From NCBI GenBank assembly GCA_030674155.1, contig CM060324.1, positions 50,786,242-50,850,241 on the forward strand: a stretch of 64,000 nucleotides of DNA, written 5' to 3'. The position numbers and the translations under genes are program-made. The notes below the pieces were generated by a model. It did no database searches, had not been told where the DNA came from, and saw only the letters and a list, made by a program, of their open reading frames with translations. The DNA comes from Stramonita haemastoma. Lineage: Eukaryota; Mollusca; Gastropoda; Neogastropoda; Muricidae. Shown in pieces: positions 22,334 through 33,458 of the stretch (positions are counted from its first letter, which is position 1; each line of letters opens with the position of its first letter).

Positions 22334-23593
22334 CTGGAGAAAAAAAAGCACACAGAGAGAGATGAATGAATATTGCTAAATAAGTACAACAGGCTTAAGG
22401 ATTCTTCAGATTCTAAAACAAAACAAAAAAACTAAGATCTTAAACTTTTTGAAAGATTGGAAAAGTTTATAAGAGTTTAGCAAAGATCATCACAGGTATC
22501 CTTCAATGGCCTATACAATACTAAGAACCACAAACAACATAAATTATTGACAGACAAGTATAGACGCATGAGTACAAATATATAAACAAATCAATCAAAT
22601 TAAAGTTAAACGCACCACTCCCCAAAAGTCCGAAAGAGACTTAACTTCAATCCCATGTGCGAACGCAGTCAGAACATCATGCACACATATTAAATCATGT
22701 TCCACCTTTCATAAGAGAAGTCTACTGTAAGCCAGTAGGAACAGATAGATCTAACAAATTCTAAAAAAAAAAAAAAAGTTTAACACATGCACACTGATGT
22801 CATGTTTAGACATCAATTTCAGAAGTCAGAATGCAGCTACCTGAATGATACATAAGCGAACAGTCAAGTACACACTATCGGCGAATCTCACATGCTCTGG
22901 CCATGGGACAAAAGAAAAAAAAAGAAAAAGAAAACCACAAAAAGTCACACTGCAACACAGTACGAAACAGTACAAAAAGACTCTGCCCCACCCCCCCACA
23001 CCTCACACCACAGCACAATACGACACACACAGACAGTACACACACACACACACATACACACACATACAGAGCACACTAGGATTTATAACACAATGCCTAC
23101 ACCTCACACCACAACACAACACACATACACACAGCACAACACACATACACACACACACACAACACACACACACAACACACACACACAGCACGACACCAGG
23201 ATAACACCACCACCCACCGAAACCCCCCCCCCCCCCCTACTCTGCCCCCCCTATGCCCCCACCTCTCCTTGGCCAGCACCGACATGCCCTGCAGCAGGAT
23301 GGGCACCACAGTCTGGTCCAGGTAAGCTCTGGTGGGCAGCGACTGCAGCTCCACTTTGGCCTTCTTCCCTCCCGCTGCTGTCTCGCTGCTCTCCTTCTCA
23401 CTGCTGATCAGCTTCTGCTCATCACCATACAAGAGAAATTTATACACACAGAGAGTGAGAATGAGAGAGAGAGGGGGTAGGGAGGGGAGAGAGTGAGGGA
23501 GGAAGGGGGGGGGAGGGTGAGAAAGAGGGAGAGAGAGGGAGGTAGGGAGGGAAGGTAGGAGGTAGGGAGAGGTAGAGAGAGGAGAGAAAGGGA

Positions 23594-23673
<80 letters not shown>

Positions 23674-23928
23674 GAGGAGGGAGAGAGAGCGAGGGGAGAG
23701 AGGGGGGAGGGAGAAAGAGAGAGAGAGGGGGGGGGGGAGAGAGAGGGAGGGAGGGGGTTGGAGGGAGAGAGAGAGGGAAGGGGGGGAGAGAGAGAAGAGT
23801 CAGGGTGTTGATGCAGGTGAGAGTCCGACTCTGTGGTATGGGGGACATTACTATGAACAGGTGTAGTATATTATGTGTGCGTGTTGAACGCTTTTGCTGG
23901 CTTATGAGTTTACCCATAGTAGTCATAG

Positions 23929-23997
<69 letters not shown>

Positions 23998-23999
23998 TT

Positions 24000-24073
<74 letters not shown>

Positions 24074-25308
24074 GGGAGTGGCTTCCCTTGCTTGGCTGCC
24101 AGCAAGACGCTTTCTCTCCAGCTGTGTGTGAATTTTTGTGGTTTACTAGTTGTTTGAACTCAAAATGCCAGTGCATGGACTTCCAGCAACGTTAGAATGC
24201 ATGCTAAACGCTGCACTGCACGAACAAACGCTGTCTTCGTTCAAGGTGGAAGGGAGAGGACATCAGACTGTTGTCATTCTTCGTTTAACAGGTAACAGAG
24301 CCGGCCATTCCCCTGTCACGCCTGTTCAAAACACAACATATAGAAAGAAGTGCCCATCTCAGACGAACAGGGACAGAAGAAGAGCGGCAGCTTACAGAAC
24401 AAATAAAGAAGAAAACAATAACGAACAGGCTTCGTCCCCCTCTGGCTTATTTTTACCCACCCCACCCAGCTTGTATTATGATGCTAGCCACCATAATAGC
24501 AATAGCAATGATATGTTTATGTGTGAAGACCATTACCCTCCCTCCTCAAGCAGTTGCCGAAATGAGGGTATTGATATGAAAGAACATGACATAGACAAAC
24601 AAACAGTGACAATTTCTTGCAGTGATATCTGTGCTTTTGGGAATGAAGGGAGAGACAGAGGCTGTGATGAAGGGGGTGATTGTAAAAGGGGAAATGAACT
24701 TGCAAAGAATAAGACTGAAGAAGAGTATGTAGAGAAAAAGAGTGAGGAAGAACGTACAGTAAATGAGAGCGAGGAAGAGCGTGCAGTGAATGAGAGCAAG
24801 AAAGAACGTGCAGTAAATGAGAGCGAGGAGGAGCATGCAGTGAATGAGAGCGAGGAGGAGTACGAAGAGAATGAGAGTGAGGAAGATCGTGTAGAACGTG
24901 AAATCTTGGAAGGCGTGCGAAAATTGGCAAAAACTGTAGACACTACTAGATCCATGCTGCAAGAAGTGAAACAAAGCCTCACTGATGGAGCCGCTGCTGT
25001 ATCAAAAGGAAGGCTTTCTAGAGATGTGCCTTGATGACTGTGTGAGAGACTTCATACAAACTTTACATAAAGACACTGTGATTGGAACAACCAACAGTTT
25101 AGATATAAAGACAGTATCAATATTCTGCTAGATTATCAAAACCATGGTTTGGAATCCATGCCATGTGGACAATTTTGGGTTTGCGTAAATATGTTGTTTA
25201 TTGTGTATATGTGTTTTGTGCCCAGTCCCCACCCCACTGTCCCCTTGTGAATGGGCATAACTGCTTTACACAATAAACCTTTGTCATTGTCATTGTCATT
25301 GTCATTGT

Positions 25309-25363
<55 letters not shown>

Positions 25364-25412
25364 CTCTTCATCTTACCTGGATGTTATCAGCCACCTCTGG
25401 CACTGTCTCCAT
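22270..25412 (-). CDS. dpy30: DPY30: COMPASS/MLL histone H3K4 methyltransferase subunit
   Basis: Dpy-30 homologue: a small nuclear protein that dimerises through a helical motif and docks the Ash2L subunit in SET1/MLL complexes, raising H3K4 methylation. Three minus-strand exons join without frame error: 25377-25412 ([12 protein letters not shown]), 23263-23414 and 22270-22333. The spliced product contains [39 protein letters not shown] and KNKTNYE-stop, nearly identical to the animal Dpy-30 dimerisation motif. Introns are phase 0 and phase 2. From METV the protein is 83 residues; vertebrate DPY30 is 99, so an N-terminal exon is probably missing (candidate at 26821-26844). The variable acidic N-terminus and conserved C-terminus fit the family. 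Introns carry a SINE, CA/CT microsatellites and a retroelement-like ORF on the other strand. Confidence 0.96.
22600..22830 (+). mobile_element. SINE family A, degraded
   Basis: Shows CACTCCCCAAAAGTCCG, CCATGTGCGAACGCAG, CAGAACATCATGCACAC and GTAGGAACAGATAG in family-A order. It lies in the last intron of dpy30, antisense to the gene. Confidence 0.6.
23020..23240 (+). repeat. CA-rich microsatellite region and poly-C
   Basis: Several (CA)n blocks broken by ACA/ACACAGCAC units, then a C run at 23224-23237 about 25 bp from the dpy30 donor at 23262. Confidence 0.9.
23263..23414 (-). CDS. dpy30: dpy30 middle coding exon
   Basis: Encodes [24 protein letters not shown], then the core dimerisation helix [20 protein letters not shown] and SVLAKE, ending two bases into an Arg codon before donor GTGGGG. 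The acceptor is GAGCAG|AAG, two AGs three bases apart, so an extra Gln may be included or skipped. The Ser/Glu/Lys-rich start is the variable linker. Confidence 0.96.
23455..23795 (+). repeat. GA-rich low-complexity tract
   Basis: (GA)n at 23595-23670 inside 340 bp of GAGAGGGAGGG-type sequence. Its minus-strand Ser/Leu/Pro frame of 194 codons is an artefact. Confidence 0.9.
23934..24063 (+). repeat. Adjacent (CA)n and (CT)n microsatellites
   Basis: About 31 CA units, a 6-bp spacer AATTTG, then about 31 CT units. It is immediately upstream of the ORF1-like element. Confidence 0.95.
24165..25034 (+). CDS. Retroelement-like ORF (ORF1-type), uninterrupted, 289 codons
   Basis: The frame opens at ATG 24165 in good context (CAAAATGCC) and is unbroken to TGA 25034. 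N-terminus [20 protein letters not shown], then [20 protein letters not shown], a basic segment that I associate (from memory, unchecked) with nucleic-acid-binding ORF1/gag-like proteins common in mollusc genomes. The middle is low complexity; residues ~190-245 are a 9-residue acidic repeat ([13 protein letters not shown], six units, 27 bp each); the end ([20 protein letters not shown]) looks coiled-coil. A ~90-bp leader precedes it; the 3' end has AATAAA at 25271 and tandem CATTGT at 25283-25310. No reverse transcriptase follows. It sits in the dpy30 intron, antisense. No host function can be assigned. Confidence 0.6.
   Translation: MPVHGLPATLECMLNAALHEQTLSSFKVEGRGHQTVVILRLTGNRAGHSPVTPVQNTTYRKKCPSQTNRDRRRAAAYRTNKEENNNEQASSPSGLFLPTPPSLYYDASHHNSNSNDMFMCEDHYPPSSSSCRNEGIDMKEHDIDKQTVTISCSDICAFGNEGRDRGCDEGGDCKRGNELAKNKTEEEYVEKKSEEERTVNESEEERAVNESKKERAVNESEEEHAVNESEEEYEENESEEDRVEREILEGVRKLAKTVDTTRSMLQEVKQSLTDGAAAVSKGRLSRDVP
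25035..25310 (+). mobile_element. 3' UTR and (CATTGT)n tail of the ORF1-like element
   Basis: Ends CACAATAAACCTTTGTCATT followed by four TGTCAT units. Short tandem-repeat tails instead of poly(A) are typical of several LINE clades, and this supports retroposition of the unit ending here. A (CA)n tract (25311-25361) follows and ends about 15 bp from the dpy30 donor at 25376. Confidence 0.6.
25377..25412 (-). CDS. dpy30: dpy30 first confirmed coding exon ([12 protein letters not shown])
   Basis: The minus strand reads 12 codons to donor CAG|GTAAGA, phase 0 into the KLISS exon. Upstream codons stay open for eight more residues (GLWKACEQ) before a possible acceptor ACGACAG; a better acceptor, AATATTACAG, lies 18 bp further with an in-frame TAG between. 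So translation starts either at this ATG or in an upstream phase-0 exon. Confidence 0.75.
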
Positions 25413-25607
25413 CTGTTCACACGCCTTCCACAGACCCTGTCGTTGCTACCTGATCTGTAATATTACACAGCGCAGACATGTATCACACACAAATAAAATC
25501 AAAACCCTCAGTTATCTTTCTTCAGCATTCACTATAACAACAAACCAGTGGTCGCTACAAAAACCATCTAACAATCATAAAGAAACTTAAACTTAAACTG
25601 TACGGGC

Positions 25608-26079
<472 letters not shown>

Positions 26080-26275
26080 CAACAACAAAAGGCTGATGGT
26101 ACCTTTGGTTTCCTCACATCTGAATTTTACTGAAGTAAAACAAGTAAAAAAGCAAGCAAACCAAGAAAATGAATGTACATCTCTAGTTGTTCTTCTTTTT
26201 GCTTCGGTTGTGTTTTCTTTTTTTTCTATAGTTTTTTGGTTTTTTAAAAAATTGTTTTGTTGTTGGTTTTTTGGG

Positions 26276-26276
<1 letters not shown>

Positions 26277-26337
<61 letters not shown>

Positions 26338-26383
26338 CTTTGATTCAAGTTATGAAAGGAAAAGGAAAAAATTAAAGTAAACT

Positions 26384-26449
<66 letters not shown>

Positions 26450-26457
26450 GGGGGGGA
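26277..26457 (+). repeat. (TG)n, (GA)n and poly-G
   Basis: (TG)n 26277-26335, (GA)n 26388-26439 and a G run to about 26457. Confidence 0.95.
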
Positions 26458-26820
26458 TTGGGGATGTATTATCACGATTGTTGTTGTAATCATCGAACTT
26501 GGCTGCTCCACAACATTACACAAAATGGAATCATTATACCCCTTTTCATGACAGAACTGGCAGGCACTTGTTCAGAAAATGCAAATGAGGCAAAAGCCAT
26601 CATATTTTTATTTTATTTTCTCCATCAACGGAAAAAAACAAAAACAAATACCACTACCACAAATAAAATTTTTATTTTTATGTCTATCTGAAATTTTTCG
26701 GTAGATCGAAAAAAATGTGTACTGCTGCATATGTTTTGTGTGTTTGTTCTATATGATAACGGTCAAATTGTCAAACCAGTCATCTATTCGCGAAGCTTTC
26801 TCGAACAAATTTATTCCTAC

Positions 26821-26844
26821 CTTCCGCCATTTTGCTGTCACCAT
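26821..26844 (-). CDS. dpy30: Candidate dpy30 first coding exon
   Basis: The minus strand reads CCATGGTGACAGC then AAAATGGCGGAAG|GTAGGA. From the outer ATG there are eight codons (MVTAKWRK) ending in phase 0, as the next exon requires. Joining to GLWKACEQ at 25436 and the confirmed exons would give 99 residues, the length of vertebrate DPY30, though the N-terminal sequence is not conserved enough to prove it. The inner ATGGCGGAAG leaves phase 1, which does not fit the downstream acceptors. Alternatively this is 5' UTR. Confidence 0.35.
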
Positions 26845-26956
26845 GGGGAAATGTAACGTCGAGAGTGATGCCCCTTTACGACATCACTTTTAAGTCAAAC
26901 CAACTAAAAGAGAACCGAGAGGGAAAAAAACAACTTATGCGCTTGCATACATGCAC

Positions 26957-26958
<2 letters not shown>

Positions 26959-27023
<65 letters not shown>

Positions 27024-27029
27024 TGGCGC

Positions 27030-27076
<47 letters not shown>
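26959..27076 (+). repeat. (TG)n-(GC)n-(TG)n alternating tract, Z-DNA prone
   Basis: About 118 bp of almost perfect purine-pyrimidine alternation with a GC core at 27026-27044 flanked by TG repeats. Confidence 0.95.
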
Positions 27077-27078
<2 letters not shown>

Positions 27079-27180
27079 GTTCAAACAAAATATAATTAAA
27101 CTTTGAAATTGATGTAAAAAAAAAAAAAAAAAAAAAAGGTAAAAAAAATGAGACCAACAGGGCTCTCAATCAAGCTATAT

Positions 27181-27182
<2 letters not shown>

Positions 27183-27233
<51 letters not shown>
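27183..27233 (+). repeat. (CA)n microsatellite
   Basis: About 25 CA units; a (T/A)n stretch lies on the left side. Confidence 0.95.
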
Positions 27234-27238
<5 letters not shown>

Positions 27239-27965
27239 GCGGCGTAATATGATCACCACAAATATATGGCATTTCGACTGATTTAGCTTTGAGGGCTTCC
27301 AGGGCTTAATCTTGATTGATTCCTTTTGAATGATATATAGCGTGATACAGAGCGTCAAACTGGTCCCAGGAAATTTCATCGAGAAGACAACATACCTCTT
27401 GTAATGACAGCGGATTTCGCATTTTAGATGGGTGTGTGTACAGTAGTTTATATGTTTTTAGATGGGTGTATGTACAGTAGTGTTTATGTGTATTTAAGAT
27501 GGGTATGTGTACAGCAGTTTATAAGTATTTTAGATGGGTGTATGTACACCCTGCCGTTTTTTTATGTTTTTTTTATAAAATTTCGGTTTTTGTGTTTATT
27601 TGTATACTAGCTAGGTGTATGTATAGCACTGTTGTTTATTGTTTTTAGATGGATTTATGCACAGCACTTGTTTTTTATTTTATTTTAGGGACACCATGTA
27701 CAGCACTTGATTATATGTACACTATTGTCCATTATGTACAGCGCTATACATTTTAGATGATGTACGTTTATCAGTGTTGTTTATATGTACTGTTTAGATG
27801 TCCATTATGTACGAAGTTGTTATATATGCATTATAGTGTCCTTATGTACAGCATTTGTTGTTTATATGCATTTTCGATGGCTTAATACAGAAGTGTTCTT
27901 TAGAAGTCCATTTGTACAACAGTTTTGTATGTACAGCACTGTTGTTTATATGTTTTTAGATAGAT

Positions 27966-28282
27966 GTATTTATTATATAATCGAGATAATGGAACAAGCA
28001 CTCATGTGCTTTTTATCTCCCGTCCCCGAGTTTGTAGAGTTTTGTTAATCTTGTCATCTGTTCTCACGCACACAATGGCCTTCTCTTACGAAAAGCGGAA
28101 CAGGATTTAACGTGTGGGCAAGATGTTCTGCGTGCGTTCGCACACAGGCCTCGTTTATAGTCTCACCCGAAAGACTTTTGGGGGATGGGGTCAACACTGA
28201 TGTCAACTCGGGGGAAAATCCCCTCGAACAGGAATCGAACCCTGGTCGCCGCACAATGTTCTGACCACTAGCTATCCCATTG
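27966..28282 (-). mobile_element. SINE family A, near full length
   Basis: The minus strand begins near GGGATAGCTAGTGGTCAGAA, includes B box CAGGGTTCGATTCCTG, GTTGACATCAGTGTTGACCC, AAATCCTGTTCCGCTTTTCG and ends ATTATCTCGATTATATAATA. Inserted in the satellite. Confidence 0.85.
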
Positions 28283-28335
28283 TGCAGCATGTTGTTTATA
28301 TTTTAGATTGAGTATGTACAGCAGTGTGTTTTATG

Positions 28336-28512
28336 AACCTTGCGCACACGCTTAAATCCTGTTCCGCTTTTCGTAAGAGTAGGCCATTGTGTGCCGGTGG
28401 GAACAGATGACAAAATTATAAAACTGCATACACACGGGACCGGATGAAAAAAAGCACATGATTGCTTATTCTGTTATCTTCGATATAAAAGAATAAAAAA
28501 AAAAAATAATAA
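28336..28512 (+). mobile_element. SINE family A, 3' half
   Basis: Starts at CTTGCGCACACGCTTAAATC and runs to ATATAAAAGAATAAAAA. Opposite orientation to the copy ending at 28282, with ~55 bp of satellite between. Confidence 0.85.
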
Positions 28513-29719
28513 TATAATGTATTTTAGATGTCCATTGTGTACAGCAGTGTTGTTTATATACATTTTAGATGTCCGTTATGTACATCACTGCTCTTTATAT
28601 GTATTTTTGATGGGTGTTTATACAGCACTGTTGTTTGTATGTATTTTAGACTGTTGTATGTACAGCACTGTTGTTTATATGTATTTTAGATGGTTGTATG
28701 TACAGCACTGTTGTTTTTATGTACAGCAGTGTTGTCTATATGCATTTGAGATGTCCGTTATGTACAGCACTGTTGTTTGTGTATTTTACATGGCTGTATG
28801 TACAGCACTGTTGTTTATATGTATTTTAGATGTCCTTTATGTACAGCACTGTTGTTTATATGTATTTTACATGGCTGTATGTACAGCACTATTGTTTATA
28901 TGTATTTTAGATATCCGTTATATACAGCACTGTTGTTTATATGTACTGTCTAAAGATGTATGTACAGCACTGTTGTTTGTATGTATTCTAGATGTCCGTT
29001 ATATACAGCACTGTTGTTTATATGTACTGTCTAAAGATGTATGTACAGCACTATTGTTTATATGTATTTTAGATATCCGTTATATACAGCACTGTTGTTT
29101 ATATGTATTTTAGATATCCGTTATATACAGCACTGTTGTTTATATGTACCGTCTAAAGATGTATGTACAGCACTGTTGTTTGTATGTATTTTAGATGTCC
29201 GTTATATACAGCACTGTTGTTTATGTATAGTTTACATGACTGTATGTGCAGCACTGTTGTTTATGTATATTTTACATGGCTGTATGTGCAGCACTGTTGT
29301 TTATATGTATTTTAGATGTCCGTTATATACAGCACTGTTGTTTATATGTCTCTTAGAAAGATGTATGTACAGCACTGTTGTTTATATTTTAGATGTCCGT
29401 TATACACAGCACTGTTGTTTATATGCATTTTACATGGTTGTATGTATAGTACTGTTGTTTATATGTATTTTAGATGTCCGTCATGTATGGCACTGTTGAT
29501 AATGTGTACATTAGATGGTTGTATATACTGCGCAGTTACGTTTCGTTTTTAGATGGTTGTATGTACAGCACTTTTGTTTATATGTATTCGAGATGGTTGT
29601 GTATACTGCACTGTTGTTTATATGTATTTTAGATGTTTGTACACGCGTAACTATCGTTTATATTTTAGATGGGTGCATGTACAGCTCTGTTTGTTATGAG
29701 GTTTATATGCATGTGGGGA

Positions 29720-30062
29720 CGGGATAGCCTGGTGGTCAGAGTGATGCGCTTGTGATCCACTTACCCGGGTTCGATTCTTGTTCGAGAGGATTTTCCTCTG
29801 GAGTTAACATTTGTGCCAACTGCACTCCCCCTCTAAGTCCTTCGCAGAGACTATAAACCGAGGCGCGGTGTGCGAACGCACGCAGAATATCTTGCCTACA
29901 CGTTAAATCCAGTTTCACTTTTGGGAAGAGTAGGCCATTGAGTGTTGGTGGGAACGATAGAGAAAATTTACACAAACTGCATACACGGGGAGTAAATTTA
30001 AAACGGCCACAAGTGTTTATTCCATTATCCTTGATAGAATAAAACTTATTAAAAAAAAAAAT
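29720..30062 (+). mobile_element. SINE family A, full length
   Basis: Head GGGATAGCCTGGTGGTCAGA, B box CCGGGTTCGATTCTTG, body TCCTCTGGAGTTAACATTTG to CTTGATAGAATAAAAC and a terminal A run. Flanked on both sides by satellite (TATATGCATG left, ATGCCTGTATGT right), so it inserted into a pre-existing array. Confidence 0.88.
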
Positions 30063-31165
30063 GCCTGTATGTACACAGCACTGCACTATGTTAGATGGCT
30101 GTATGTGCAACACCGTTGGTTTGATAGCTGTATGTACAGCCCTGTTGTTTATATACATTTTAGATGACTATGTACAGCCCTGTTGCTTATATGCATTTTA
30201 GATGGTTGTATATACAGCCCTGTTTACACTACTTTAGGTGGCTGTACATGAAGCACGTTGTTTGTGTTTTAGATGGCTCTACTACAGGTACTGTGTTTAT
30301 ATATCTATTTTAGATGGCTGTATTATGTTTATACGAATTTTAGATGGCTGTATGTACAGCACTGTTGTTTATATGCATTTTAGATGGCTGTATGTACAGC
30401 ACTGTTGTTTTATGTATTTTAAGATGGCTGTATGTACAGCACTATTGTTTATATGTATTTTAGATACCGGTTATTACAGCACTGTTGTTTATATGTATTT
30501 TAGATATCTTTAGATGGCTGTACTACAGCACTATTGTTTAATTTACATGGCTTTGTACAGCATGTGCTTATACATTTTAGATGGCTGTTATGTACAGCAA
30601 TGTTGTTATATGCATTTTAGACGCTTTATGTACAGCAATTTGGGTTAATATGCATTTTAGATTGTATGTACAGTAATTTGTTTATATGCATTTCAGATGG
30701 CTGTATGTAGTTTGTTTATATGCATTTTAGATGGCTATGTACAGCAGTTTTGTTTATATGCACTTAGATGGCTGTATGTACAGCAGTTTTGTTCTTATGA
30801 TATTAGAGCTTATATACGCATTTGTTATATGCTATTAACGGCAGTATGTACAGAATTTTTTTTAAATGCATTTTAGATGGTTGTACCTGCAAGTTTTGTT
30901 TATATTATTTTAGATGACTATACAAGTTTTGTTTATATGCATTTTAGAGCTGTACACACACAGTTTTGTTTATATGTATTTTAGATGGCTGTACAAGAGT
31001 TTGTTTATATGCATTTTAGATGGCTAATACAACCGGTTCATTTTTTATATTATTTTTTTTTTTATATGTATTTCAGATGGCTTAATACAGCATGTTAGTT
31101 TGTTTATATGTATTTTAGATGGCTGTACATACAAGTTTTTTTAATGTATTTTAGATGGACTGTAC

Positions 31166-32390
31166 TTGAGATGTTGCTATCAAGAGTACGATTTCAGATG
31201 TGGAATTTTAACAAGATTAGGGGTTTTGGGCCTTGTTACAGGTGAGGTTTTGCAAGGTAATTTCTGATTTCCTGAAGGTAGCCATATTCCATTAGGATGA
31301 GGTAAGCACACAAGTTTATGTTTAAATTTTTCCTCTAAGTTTTGTCACTGGTTCTGTTACATGCATAGCAACTTTCCACTATCTGAGGGTTTCAATTTGT
31401 GCCAATGTCTGTGGCTGTCTGCATGGGACTAGTCTTTCAGAGGACTTTGGAAGTGAGGTCATAATAATGTTAATAGAAAAATCTGTCAATTAGGTGCCTG
31501 TGTTGTGGCACAAGCCCTGGCTGTCAGATCGGAGTGCTGTGCTTTCACCACAAGGCTATTCCCCCCTTCCCCCCAATCTACTGAGCACACACACACATGC
31601 TAGCTCACACACCACAAACCTCAGCACACAAAATGCAGAAAGGTCAGACTGTTGCATGAACCCCCTCTACCAAAGCTAAAAGTGAAGTTGTCAACTGTTT
31701 TTGAAACCAGTGCATCCAGTCATGGGAGAGGGGGTGTGGGTGTGTGGGGGTGATAATGAGGCTTTATTTCTTTAGTGGGGGGATGGACTAACATCATCAT
31801 GTTACCTGCTACATTACAATATACTTCACCACACTAATTCGACAACTACAATTCACTACTCTTGTCTAATCTCTGCTATACTATATTACACGACAGTTAC
31901 GTTATTATACAATGCTACATTACACTATGCAATCCGACACAACACTACAGTACTCAGGCGATGGGATTTTTGCTCATTTGAAAAGGAAAAAAGTAAATTT
32001 TTCATGAAAACGCAAAACAGGGAGGGAAAAAAGGAAAACCAGACAGACACTTGCAGCAGTCACAAAAAAGCAAGTAATCATTTTTGACAGCCTCCATTGA
32101 AAAATGAATTACATCGCAAGTCAAAATCTGACAAAAAGTGACTAAGTGATAACACAAATCAATTAAAAAAAAATCTATCATGTTTTCCATACCACAGTGA
32201 ACCATACCCACACTCCTTCCTTCCTTTCTTTTATTAATATTTTTTTTGCAGTCATTTCTAACACCCAATAGTTGGGTATACATGTAGTCTCTTTTTCTCG
32301 CTGTTGAACATGGGATGAGAAAATGATGCATCAGAAAAAAATATTAATCATGTGGACAAACTTTATGTGTGGACAAACTTCTAATTCTGA
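31166..32390. other. Non-coding stretch; possible SINE head at 31490-31575
   Basis: The minus strand near 31570 reads GAATAGCCTTGTGGTGAAAG and TCTGACAGCCAGGGCTTG, resembling a SINE tRNA head without a clear B box. Nothing else recognisable. Confidence 0.4.
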
Positions 32391-32391
32391 A

Positions 32392-32690
32392 GATGCGCTT
32401 GGCCTGATTTGATCTGGAGTTTAACATCAGTGTCGACTCCACTACTCCCAAAAGTCCTTCAGATGAGACTATAAACCGAAGCCCAGTAGGCGAATGCATA
32501 CAGAACGTCTAACGCATGCGTTAAAACCCATTCGCTTTTCAGAAGAATAGGTCATTGTGTGCCGTGAGAACAGATAACAAAATTGACAAAACTGCATATA
32601 CACGGGGACTGGTTGTAAAAAAAAAAAAAGGCACATAAGTGCTCTCTCCATTCTCCTCAAAATAAAAGAATAAAAAAAAAAGAAAAAAAA
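32392..32690 (+). mobile_element. SINE family A, headless
   Basis: Body from GGAGTTTAACATCAGTGTCG through AAAGTCCTTCAGATGAGACT to AAAATAAAAGAATAAAA. The tRNA-like head is missing. Confidence 0.8.
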
Positions 32691-33097
32691 GTAAAGTCTT
32701 TGCCAATCAATCACAGCAAAGAAAGATGTCTTAAGTAAACACCTGAAGTACACACCCCATGAATAAAACAACAATGCAACCAATGAACTTTATACAGTCA
32801 AAATGAAGAACATTACAGTGGACAAGTTTGTTTTTTTTTTGGGGGGGGGGGAGGGCTGAAGCATTTTTTCCATCAAAAAAATCTAGACACCATCTCCTGA
32901 AGTGAAAACCAAATGAATAACAAAATCTAAAACCCATTACTGTCTAAAAACCACCACAGACAAAAGTGCTGACAGCATCGTCATGTGAATGTGAGCCCAA
33001 GCGGAAAATCTTTCAAAATGTGTGGGATCATTAGCCTGCATCTGAAGACTCACCCCCCCCCCCCCCCCAAAAATAAGACATCAGTTATTCATTCATT

Positions 33098-33428
33098 CTT
33101 TCATATCAAGGATAATGGAATAAGCACCCATGTATTTTAATTTAGAGTCCCCATGTGCATGCAGTTTTGTAAATTTTGTCACCTGTTCCCACTAGTACAA
33201 TTTTGCCTACTCTTCCGAAAAGCGGAACAGGTTTTAACATGCGCAAGGTGTTCTACATGCATTCGCACATGGGGCCTCGGTTTGATAGTTTCGTCCAGAG
33301 GACTTTAGGGGAGTGGAGTCAGCACCAATGTTAACTCTAGGGAAAAATATCTCCTTGAACAGTGTTCGAACCTGAGTTGTCAGATTGCCAGCACAATGTT
33401 CTAACCACTAGGCTATCCTGTTTCCCCC
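33098..33428 (-). mobile_element. SINE family A, full length
   Basis: Minus strand: GGATAGCCTAGTGGTTAGAA, AACTCAGGTTCGAACAC (B box), then the whole body to CCATTATCCTTGATATGAAA. Confidence 0.85.
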
Positions 33429-33458
33429 TCAAAACACACACAAAAATCTATCATAATT

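Larger units (their letters stand above)
27428..31165 (+). repeat. Degenerate 40/41-bp satellite array
   Basis: Unit landmarks are TTTTAGATGGCTGTATGTAC, AGCACTGTTG and TTTATATGTA. Two subtypes alternate: TAGATGGCTGTATGT (40 bp) and TAGATGTCCGTTATGT (41 bp). The best-kept units are at 28520-29480; both ends decay, the right end (30540-31165) with many deletions. Three family-A SINEs interrupt it. Confidence 0.92.

Noticed and set aside
23408..23992. 194-codon minus-strand ORF, Ser/Leu/Pro-rich
   Set aside because: It runs through (GA)n and (CA)n tracts and overlaps the dpy30 exon edge in a different frame.
24517..24982. Three overlapping minus-strand ORFs of 137-149 codons
   Set aside because: Mirror images of the acidic repeat in the ORF1-like frame on the + strand; all three antisense frames are open because of repeat composition.
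28517..29499. Long plus-strand ORFs (198 and 152 codons)
   Set aside because: They are translations of the 40/41-bp satellite; residues recur with the repeat period and no start, splice or homology signal is present.
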